The notes beneath the pieces were generated by a model. The model did not search any database. It was not told the origin of the DNA and saw only the letters and a program-made list of their open reading frames with translations. 6,801 bases of DNA, taken from assembly GCA_937894565.1 (NCBI GenBank), contig CALBHK010000012.1:1-6801 (forward strand), read 5' to 3'. Every line of letters begins with the position of its first letter. The stretch's first letter is position 1. The stretch is from an uncultured Chlamydiae bacterium. GTDB taxonomy: Bacteria; Chlamydiota; Chlamydiia; Chlamydiales; CALBHK01. Positions 1 through 5,780 of the stretch are shown piece after piece. Made by a program: the position numbers and the translations under genes.

Positions 1-961
1 GAAGATGGTCTCCACCACTCTCTCTTTCCCCTGCAAGGCCACCATTAAGTTCTGTATAAGTCCATCCTCTTTTAAGACCAAGCACGCTTTCTAAGCGCAT
101 GATCTCAAAACGAGCTGTTTGCAGATCTAATCGTTCTTCAAGGGCGATAGGTTCTAGGTCTGATACATTCCATTCTTGAATCATTTCTTCTGGAAGGTTG
201 TTAGGAAGGAGAAGGCAAAACTGTTCACGTAACCCTAAAAGCTTATGTAAGCTTTCTTCTAAATGGATTTCTTCAAGTAAAGCTTGTTCCAGATGTATTT
301 CTGCTTCCAAATTTCTGGAAGTAGAAAGTTGAGAAGATAAGGTACTGATATTACCCACAGCTAGTTGCTGCAAAGAAATTTCATTAAGAATGCTCGTAAG
401 TTCAGCGTCTGATTGAAGATATTCTGTTTTTTTCTTCTGTGCGATGAGTTCATAATATGTTTCTTTGGTCCTAAAAGCGAGATCTAATATTTCATGAGCA
501 ATTGTAAGCTTAACCTGTTCAAATGCATGAGCTGCAAGAGCTGTGCGCAAGGGGATAAGCAAGACATCTAAAAGTGAAGAGGCGATTACATATTCTATGT
601 TGGTGTATAAACTTTTTGTATGTGGGTAACGTACATCTAAACTAAAAGAGGGGTTAGATAATAAAGTGGCCTCTAATAAATCTGCGCGTGCTATGCCAAG
701 TTCTTCGAAAAGAGCCTGAATATGGGGATTATTTAATAAGGCTATTTGAATGGCATGCACAACTGTTAATTCTTCGGAAAGACAAGATTCTATAAAAGCA
801 CAAGTCCACGTATCTATGTTAGCTCCTTTTTGCCAAATTACTGTGCTATCGATTCTTTGCGCAATGGTGCATGAGATAAATTCTTCTCCGCTTGGGGGGA
901 TTTTAGAGCAGGCTGAAAAGGACCAGCTTACAACAATAAGGTAAAGAGGAAATCTTCTCAC
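1..961 (-). CDS. TolC-family outer-membrane efflux lipoprotein, partial (N-terminal 320 residues)
   Basis: This is an outer-membrane channel subunit of a multidrug or metal efflux pump; the C-terminal part lies beyond the left edge. I translated the minus strand from a GTG at 961-959, and the frame stays open to base 1. Residues 1-17 form a short signal peptide ending in a lipobox-like F-S-A followed by Cys18, so it should be lipid-anchored. Residues 66-110 carry the first outer-membrane-factor repeat, with the typical pattern ALLNNP (74-79), EELGIARADL (86-95) and a second NP (103-104). Residues 145-245 are a long helical, Glu/Gln-rich stretch that fits the periplasmic helical barrel, and LALEERLDL-like text near 272-280 marks the usual second-repeat region. 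The combination of lipobox, pre-domain and LGIARADL resembles CzcC/CusC-like factors more than classical TolC. It may serve the YbhGFSR exporter in this window, but it is not co-transcribed with it. Family assignment is firm; substrate is unknown. Confidence 0.88.
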   Translation of the reverse strand, partial: MRRFPLYLIVVSWSFSACSKIPPSGEEFISCTIAQRIDSTVIWQKGANIDTWTCAFIESCLSEELTVVHAIQIALLNNPHIQALFEELGIARADLLEATLLSNPSFSLDVRYPHTKSLYTNIEYVIASSLLDVLLIPLRTALAAHAFEQVKLTIAHEILDLAFRTKETYYELIAQKKKTEYLQSDAELTSILNEISLQQLAVGNISTLSSQLSTSRNLEAEIHLEQALLEEIHLEESLHKLLGLREQFCLLLPNNLPEEMIQEWNVSDLEPIALEERLDLQTARFEIMRLESVLGLKRGWTYTELNGGLAGERESGGDHL

Positions 962-966
962 AAATT

Positions 967-973
967 CGCCCTT
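967..973 (-). promoter_or_regulatory. Ribosome binding site of the efflux lipoprotein gene
   Basis: The minus strand reads AAGGGCG here, with the AAGGG core ending 7 bases before the GTG at 961. An in-frame TAA lies only a few codons further upstream (6 codons before the GTG), and no other ATG, GTG or TTG lies in frame between them. The site therefore decides the GTG as the start. Confidence 0.6.
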
Positions 974-988
974 AAAATATTATTTGTT

Positions 989-1017
989 AATCTAGCTTTT
1001 TTTATAAGAAAAAGCAA
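989..1017 (-). promoter_or_regulatory. Candidate sigma70-like promoter of the efflux lipoprotein gene
   Basis: On the minus strand TTGCTT (1012-1017) and TAGATT (989-994) are separated by exactly 17 bases. Each matches the consensus hexamer at four positions. Transcription would begin near 982, giving a leader of about 20 bases that includes the ribosome binding site. The region is so AT-rich that such matches arise by chance, so this is tentative. Confidence 0.3.
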
Positions 1018-1040
1018 TGTCTTTAAAAGATCTTCTTGAA

Positions 1041-1046
1041 TAAAAT
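1041..1046 (+). promoter_or_regulatory. Candidate -10 box of the 186-residue gene
   Basis: TAAAAT matches TATAAT at five of six positions and lies about 40 bases before the ATG at 1082. No convincing -35 box sits 16-18 bases upstream. An alternative is TTGAAT (1036-1041) with TAAAGT (1059-1064) at 17-base spacing, but that would start transcription almost on the ribosome binding site AAAGGA (1071-1076). Confidence 0.25.
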
Positions 1047-1081
1047 CTAAATGCAATTTAAAGTTAAAAAAAAGGAAAAAA

Positions 1082-1642
1082 ATGGATCATAATAATAAGT
1101 TAAATAATTTTTTGGTTCCTTCAAAACAAATGAAAAATTTTTTAGTATTTACTAAAAAAAGCTCTTCAATAGACAAGTTTTTAAAAAATATAGTGTTAGC
1201 TTATGTGACAGTACCTGTGGATGAGTCGCCGATTAATCGCGTTTTGTTTCTGCTCAATCGTTATCCTGAAAAATCATCCGGGTATAGAGAGGCGATAAAA
1301 GAATTTGGATTAAAGAGAATTTTCACAGGACAGGTAACTAAAATTGGTTATTGTTTAGAGGCAAACGCAGGTATTTTTCAGACAATTTTGAAAAAAAACA
1401 CCCTACTTCCTTCGATAGAAACATGCACTATTCCAACACAATTTCTAAAAGAAAAAGAGTTAAAAATTTCTGCTTTACGCGGAGTTGCAATGGCTCTGTT
1501 TTTTTCTACTTATAACAAAAAAGTTTCTCCTCAACGAGTTATCATTGCAGCTGGGTTTGCTGGTTTGATTCCTGTTATGATCGAAGAATTAGCTTCTTTT
1601 AGGTTTTTAACGCCATCCCAATTCATATTATTAGAGAAATAA
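1082..1642 (+). CDS. Unrecognised 186-residue basic protein
   Basis: I do not recognise a family. The reading frame is supported by a clean ribosome binding site, AAAGGA at 1071-1076, five bases before the ATG, and by lack of any competing long frame. The protein is rich in Lys, Phe, Leu and Ile. The N-terminus holds a short internal repeat: NFLVPSK (9-15) and NFLVFTK (19-25), ten residues apart. Residues 35-60 and 132-142 are moderately hydrophobic, and 152-166 (VIIAAGFAGLIPVMI) could be a single membrane-associated helix, although it is short and followed by EE. There is no signal peptide. Two cysteines, C91 and C115, are not in a metal-site pattern. It is AT-richer than its neighbours: bases 1141-1200 hold only 13 G+C of 60. 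It stands alone, divergent from the efflux lipoprotein gene and convergent with the ybh operon. It may be a lineage-specific or acquired gene; no function can be given. Confidence 0.7.
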   Translation: MDHNNKLNNFLVPSKQMKNFLVFTKKSSSIDKFLKNIVLAYVTVPVDESPINRVLFLLNRYPEKSSGYREAIKEFGLKRIFTGQVTKIGYCLEANAGIFQTILKKNTLLPSIETCTIPTQFLKEKELKISALRGVAMALFFSTYNKKVSPQRVIIAAGFAGLIPVMIEELASFRFLTPSQFILLEK

Positions 1643-1800
1643 TGCCTTTTTTATATAAAACTAGGATAAACAGGCATACGCAATAAGAATTTCTGAGTTG
1701 ATGTTAGGGTGCAATTAAAAGTATCAGTTGTCACTTATCTGTCTGACAATGTGATATAGAAATTATAGTGTAAAAAAGAACAAGATAAGCAAGATCGCCT
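1643..1800 (+). other. Convergent intergenic region with small dyad and possible internal promoter
   Basis: No plausible coding frame is visible. A perfect 6-bp inverted repeat, TTGTCA (1728-1733) and TGACAA (1744-1749), is separated by 10 bases and looks like a small operator or weak hairpin. CTGACA (1743-1748) and TATAGT (1764-1769) each match promoter consensus at five of six positions, but their spacing of 15 bases is short. If used, transcription would start near 1776 and stop at the hairpin at 1801-1848, giving an RNA of about 75 bases. Otherwise this is simply a long 3' untranslated region of the upstream gene. Confidence 0.25.
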
Positions 1801-1848
1801 CCGGCGGCAGGATAAAGACATTGAGTTCTTATCCTGCCGCCGGTTTTT
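1801..1848 (+). terminator. Strong intrinsic terminator (15-bp perfect stem plus T run)
   Basis: The arms 1801-1815 (CCGGCGGCAGGATAA) and 1829-1843 are perfect reverse complements around a 13-base loop, and TTTTT follows at 1844-1848. The T run is on the plus-strand side, so it is a classical terminator for plus-strand transcripts. On the minus strand the stem begins 14 bases after the stop of ybhR but has no T run directly behind it. There it would act at most as a 3' protective hairpin or a weak terminator for the operon. Confidence 0.85.
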
Positions 1849-1857
1849 AGAATAATC

Positions 1858-2967
1858 TTAAGACAACCTCCTCGTAAAAAACCAGGTAGAGCCGCTAAGG
1901 GTAAAAAGGGCGATCAAGAGCATCGGATAGATGTTAAGCAGTACATCATAAGCGGATAGCTCTTTTAAAAAACTGCCCCGTACGATGATAAGAAAATAGC
2001 GGATCGGGTTTGCAAGAGTGAGCGTCTGAATCCATTCGGGCGTATTTTCAATAGGGGTCGCAAAGCCGGATAAGGCAACAGCTGGGGACATGAAGATAAA
2101 AACCCCCAGCATAGCTTGCTGCTGCGTACGAGCAACGGAGGAGATAAACAAACCAATTCCAATAATAGATAGAATAAAGACAAAGAGGCTCAAATAGAGA
2201 AGAGGAATAGAACCTGTAAAAGGAATACCGAATATAAAAATAGCGGCTAACAGCATAAATGTGGCCTCTATCATGCCAATTAGAATGGCAGGAATTGTTT
2301 TTCCAATTAAAATTTCAATGGGCTTAAGAGGGGTGACAAGAAGCTGTTCAAAAGTGCCCATCTCTTTTTCTCTTGAAATGGAGAGAGCTGTGATAGTTAA
2401 AGCGATCAGCATGGAGAGAAGGCCCACAAGGCCCGGTACGGTAAACCAGGTATAGGTTAAGTTTGGGTTGTAGAAATCGCGTTGTACTAAAATAGAATGG
2501 GGTCCCGGTAATCCATATTCCTTGGCAAGATCTGCGTTAAATTGACCTACAATAGCAGCTGCATAGCTATAGACGATTTGGGCAGAATTAGATCTTTTCC
2601 CGTCCAGGATCATTTGAACAGTAGCTGGTTTTTTACTTAAAATATTGCGTGAAAAGGCATCATCAATCTGAATAACTGTAGAAATCTCTTCATTTTCAAT
2701 CATCTCCACCATCTCTTTAGAGTTGTAGAGAAAATGGATTTTAGTAAAAAAGGGAGATCCATTAAATCGTTCAATGAGCTCTGAAGAAAACTTTCCACTA
2801 TCCCTATTTAAAATCCCAATGGAATTGTTTTTCACTTCCAAAGTGGCAGCAGAAGAGAAAAGGATCAGTTGCATCAGAGGCGGCCCAAAAAGAAAAAAAC
2901 GGCTTCTCTTATCTAACCAGATAGAAGCGAGTTCTTTAAATAATAGAGCAACAATACGATTCCACAT
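1858..2967 (-). CDS. ybhR: ABC-2 type exporter permease, YbhR-like
   Basis: One of two inner-membrane permease subunits of a YbhFSR-type ABC exporter; it should pair with the ybhS product to form the translocation path. The 369-residue length matches E. coli YbhR (about 368). Layout fits ABC-2 permeases: a short cytoplasmic start with KEL (11-13), first membrane helix about 22-42, a large periplasmic domain about 43-172 containing ILDGKRSNSAQ (120-130) and YNPNL (166-170), then five further helices at about 176-197, 222-247, 253-277, 285-304 and 343-365. The cytoplasmic motif REKEMGTFEQLLVTPL (199-214), which contacts the ATPase in this family, is intact, as are ISSVARTQQQ (275-284) and SGFATPIEN (300-308). 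It is the last gene of the operon, starting 6 bases after ybhS ends. No strong ribosome binding site precedes the ATG, so translation probably depends on ybhS. The name rests on remembered similarity to the E. coli protein. Confidence 0.9.
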   Translation of the reverse strand: MWNRIVALLFKELASIWLDKRSRFFLFGPPLMQLILFSSAATLEVKNNSIGILNRDSGKFSSELIERFNGSPFFTKIHFLYNSKEMVEMIENEEISTVIQIDDAFSRNILSKKPATVQMILDGKRSNSAQIVYSYAAAIVGQFNADLAKEYGLPGPHSILVQRDFYNPNLTYTWFTVPGLVGLLSMLIALTITALSISREKEMGTFEQLLVTPLKPIEILIGKTIPAILIGMIEATFMLLAAIFIFGIPFTGSIPLLYLSLFVFILSIIGIGLFISSVARTQQQAMLGVFIFMSPAVALSGFATPIENTPEWIQTLTLANPIRYFLIIVRGSFLKELSAYDVLLNIYPMLLIALFTLSGSTWFFTRRLS

Positions 2968-2973
2968 ACTTTT

Positions 2974-4092
2974 TTAATCTAACCTTTTTTTTGTTTTTTT
3001 GATTAATAAGAGCATCATCAAACTTCCAAATATCACTAAAAATAAAAAATTGACCCATAAGAGTTTTGTGACATTGCCCACTAAAAAGAGCGTCTGCATT
3101 CCTGTGACAAAATAGCGTGCTGGTAAAAGATAGGTAATGACCTGGATAGCAAGAGGCATGTTGCGAATTTCAAAAATAAAACCCGAGAGCATAAAGGCGG
3201 GTAAAAATCCGACTGTGACAGCCATTTGATAGGCCAAAAATTGGTTGCGCGCCACTGTTGAAATTAAAAGCCCAATACTGAGCATGCAGAGCAAGAAAGC
3301 TGAAACAAAAGCAAAGAGAACCAGATAAGAGCCTCGAAAGGGTACCTGGAATAAAAAGTGAGCCAAAAGAGCGCAAACAGTCATAGCGCCGATACCAAGT
3401 AAAAAATAGGGAATAAATTTACCTAAAAGAAATTCACTTACACTCATGGGGGTGGCCATCATCGCTTCCATTGTGCCTCTTTCCCACTCTCTAGCGACCA
3501 CAAGAGCTGTTAACAAAGTGCCAATTAAGGTCATTGTGATGGCAATAGAGCCGGGTATAAGGTAATTATGGCTCTTTAATTCAGGGTTATACCAAAAACG
3601 TGCAACAATTGAGACCCCAGCTTGTCTAGGAATGCGTTTTTCATTCGCTATTTGCAGCTCGTTATTGCGATAGACACCCTCCACATATCCTTTAACAAAT
3701 TGCGCCGTATTCACCTGACTGCCATCGGTAAGGATTTCAATAGCGGCTCTCTCTCCTTTTTTGCGTAAATTTTCTGCGAAATTGGGTCCAATGACCACAA
3801 CGCCTCTATAGGCATCTCTGCGCATTCCATCTAATAAAGAGTGTTTTTCTCTGCTGTTTTTTACGTTAAAATAGGGGGAGTGGTTAAGCGCATAGATCAC
3901 CTCATTCGCTTCTTTAGTCGTTTCTAAGGCTGCTAATCCGATGTGGATATTGCTTGAATCTAAAGAGACGCCATAGCCATAGATAAAAAGAAGCAAGAGG
4001 GGAAGAAAAAGAGAAATGATCAAGCTGGAAGGATCGCGGATGATTTGATAAAACTCTTTGCGTATGATGCTAAAAAGCCTACGCGCATTCAT
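2974..4092 (-). CDS. ybhS: ABC-2 type exporter permease, YbhS-like
   Basis: The second permease subunit of the exporter, inner membrane. At 372 residues it is close to E. coli YbhS (about 377). The N-terminus RKEFYQIIRDPSSL (11-24) and LLLLFIYGYGVSLDSS (32-47) are hallmark text of this subfamily. A periplasmic domain of about 135 residues follows the first helix and holds ILTDGSQVNTAQFVKGYVEG (120-139). Further helices lie at about 177-200, 226-248, 255-280, 288-308 and 344-364. The ATPase-contact motif REWERGTMEAMMATPM (201-216) and the segments LLISTVARNQF (275-285) and MLSGFIFEI (301-309) are intact. Its ATG overlaps the ybhF stop by four bases (ATGA, 4089-4092), a sign of translational coupling. 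YbhS and YbhR share layout but little sequence, so they most likely assemble as a heterodimer. The C-terminus is a basic tail, KKTKKRLD. Confidence 0.92.
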   Translation of the reverse strand: MNARRLFSIIRKEFYQIIRDPSSLIISLFLPLLLLFIYGYGVSLDSSNIHIGLAALETTKEANEVIYALNHSPYFNVKNSREKHSLLDGMRRDAYRGVVVIGPNFAENLRKKGERAAIEILTDGSQVNTAQFVKGYVEGVYRNNELQIANEKRIPRQAGVSIVARFWYNPELKSHNYLIPGSIAITMTLIGTLLTALVVAREWERGTMEAMMATPMSVSEFLLGKFIPYFLLGIGAMTVCALLAHFLFQVPFRGSYLVLFAFVSAFLLCMLSIGLLISTVARNQFLAYQMAVTVGFLPAFMLSGFIFEIRNMPLAIQVITYLLPARYFVTGMQTLFLVGNVTKLLWVNFLFLVIFGSLMMLLLIKKTKKRLD

Positions 4093-5780
4093 TTAACACT
4101 CTCTTGGTTCATCTGTTCAATGAGTGCAATAAAGGCATCTTCCAAAGTGGGCTGCGGATTCTCATAAGTCGCACCCATAGCTTTAACTTCTTCAGGAGTG
4201 CCTACTTTAATGAGCTTGCCTTGATGGATAAGACCTACACGGTCGCAATATTCTGCCTCATCAATAAAGTGGGTAGAAAGTAAAATGGCCACCCCCTTTT
4301 GAGCTAGGCAGTTGATATGGTTCCAGAATTCTCTTCGGGTAATAGGGTCAACACCAGATGTCGGCTCGTCTAAAAAAAGCACTTTGGGCTCATGCATGAT
4401 CGCGCAGGCTAAAGCCAAGCGCTGTTTAAATCCCATGGGCAACTCTACTGCCTGTTGATTTAAATAGGGTGTTAATTCAAATGTTTTAATCACATCCTGT
4501 ACTCTTTTAGATAAATTAGTTCCATTTTGCGCATAAACGCGTGAGAAAAAATGGAGATTTTGCATTGTGGTAATTTGATTATATAAAGAAAATTTTTGCG
4601 CCATATAGCCAATGAATGAACGAGCAACAGATGAGCTTGATTTAGCTTGTGAGCCTGTTTTGGCCGTGCCGCTACTTGGTTCAAGAAGGCCACAAAGCAT
4701 ACGAAACGTGGTAGATTTTCCAGCACCATTGGGTCCTAAAAGTCCAAAAACTTCCCCACTTTTTACAGAAAAAGAGACAGAATCGACAGCTTTAAAATCT
4801 CCAAAATTTTTAGATAAATTTTCAGCAGAGATCAGTATCTGGTTTTTTTCTTGACCCCCTCCCCATTCCTTTAAGAGAGAATTACCCCCAGGGCCTCCAC
4901 CTAATATATCCATAAAGGCATCTTCAAAGCGGGGTTCTACTGAAATGAGAGAATAGCCGTTGAGAGACTGTTGCGGCGTTTTAAGTACAATGCGTATATT
5001 TTCTCCTTGAATCACGCCATCTACGACATCTTTATGGTTAAGCAGCTTGGATAGCGTCTCCCTTTTATTCTCTTCGCAATGGATTTGATAGACGCGTCCT
5101 TTGACTCTTGAAGATAATTCATTGGGAGGCCCTTGAAAGAGTGCTTTGCCCTTATTGAGTAAAAGCACAACATCGCATCTCTGTGCTTCATCCAAATAAG
5201 AGGTGCTCCACAAGACAGAAAGCTCTTCATTAAGTAAATCTTGCACCATCGACCATAGCTCTCTACGTGAAACAGGATCTACCCCAAAAGTGGGCTCATC
5301 TAAGATGAGAAGTTTAGGAGTGCCGACCAGTGCACAAGCAAGCCCCAATTTTTGTTTCATCCCCCCCGACAAGTTGCGCGCTAATCGCTCTTTAAAAGGT
5401 TCAAGGCGGGCAAAGTGCAGCAAACGTGAGAATAGGGATGTGCGTTCAGAGGGGTTGACCCCTCTTAGGTCTGCATAAAGGGTGAGATTTTGAATCACAG
5501 AAAGCTCTTCATATAAACCAAAGCTTTGAGGCATGTAGCCGATGATGGAGTGAATTTTTTCAGAATTTTTAAGAGTGTCGTGTCCAAAAACTTCAATCGT
5601 TCCGTCTGTGGGGGCCATTAAGCCTGTTAAAAGTCGTATAAGAGTGGTCTTGCCTGCGCCGTCAGGGCCGACCAGTCCCACCATGCTGCCTTTATTCCAC
5701 GAGGCGCTTAGAGAGTCGATGGCCAGAGTGTTTTGGAATTTTTTAGAAACCTGATTGATCTTAACTATGGGTTCAGTCAT
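4089..5780 (-). CDS. ybhF: Tandem-domain ABC exporter ATPase, YbhF-like
   Basis: The cytoplasmic motor of the exporter: two ABC ATPase domains fused in one 563-residue chain (E. coli YbhF about 578). Domain 1: Walker A GPDGAGKTT (38-46), Q-loop Q85, signature LSGGMKQ (137-143), Walker B LLILDEP (157-163), D-loop about 166-169. Its H-loop has Ser194 (STSYLDEAQ) where most ABC proteins have His. Residues 214-310 form a linker with RFEDAFMDILGG (284-295) and a Gly-rich tail. Domain 2: Walker A GPNGAGKST (349-357), Q395, Walker B VLFLDEP (467-473), normal H-loop His504, but a degraded signature LPMGFKQ (447-453). Thus one composite ATP site is canonical and the other degenerate; I recall the same substitutions in E. 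coli YbhF, so this is a family trait. Its ATG lies inside the end of ybhG (8-base overlap) and is preceded by a C/T-rich stretch with no ribosome binding site, implying coupled translation. Confidence 0.93.
   Translation of the reverse strand: MTEPIVKINQVSKKFQNTLAIDSLSASWNKGSMVGLVGPDGAGKTTLIRLLTGLMAPTDGTIEVFGHDTLKNSEKIHSIIGYMPQSFGLYEELSVIQNLTLYADLRGVNPSERTSLFSRLLHFARLEPFKERLARNLSGGMKQKLGLACALVGTPKLLILDEPTFGVDPVSRRELWSMVQDLLNEELSVLWSTSYLDEAQRCDVVLLLNKGKALFQGPPNELSSRVKGRVYQIHCEENKRETLSKLLNHKDVVDGVIQGENIRIVLKTPQQSLNGYSLISVEPRFEDAFMDILGGGPGGNSLLKEWGGGQEKNQILISAENLSKNFGDFKAVDSVSFSVKSGEVFGLLGPNGAGKSTTFRMLCGLLEPSSGTAKTGSQAKSSSSVARSFIGYMAQKFSLYNQITTMQNLHFFSRVYAQNGTNLSKRVQDVIKTFELTPYLNQQAVELPMGFKQRLALACAIMHEPKVLFLDEPTSGVDPITRREFWNHINCLAQKGVAILLSTHFIDEAEYCDRVGLIHQGKLIKVGTPEEVKAMGATYENPQPTLEDAFIALIEQMNQESVK

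Noticed and set aside
750..944. Plus-strand open frame of 64 codons
   Set aside because: It is antisense to the efflux lipoprotein gene, whose frame has clear family motifs, and it has no ribosome binding site or recognisable product.
1642..1677. ATGCCT and AGGCAT inverted repeat just after the unknown gene
   Set aside because: Only six base pairs around a 24-base AT-rich loop; too weak for a terminator and easily due to chance.
1801..1843. Hairpin considered as an insertion-sequence end or attachment site
   Set aside because: There is only one copy in the window, no transposase or integrase gene, no target duplication, and the T run is explained by termination.
1965..3376. Short open frames overlapping ybhR and ybhS (1965-2183, 2261-2455, 2774-2977, 3170-3376)
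   Set aside because: They overlap well-supported permease genes and have no independent start signals or family resemblance.
4612..5478. Plus-strand open frames (4612-4854, 5203-5478) and minus-strand ones in other frames (4490-4729, 5021-5230)
   Set aside because: All lie inside ybhF, whose frame carries every ABC motif; the products show no motif and look like shadows.
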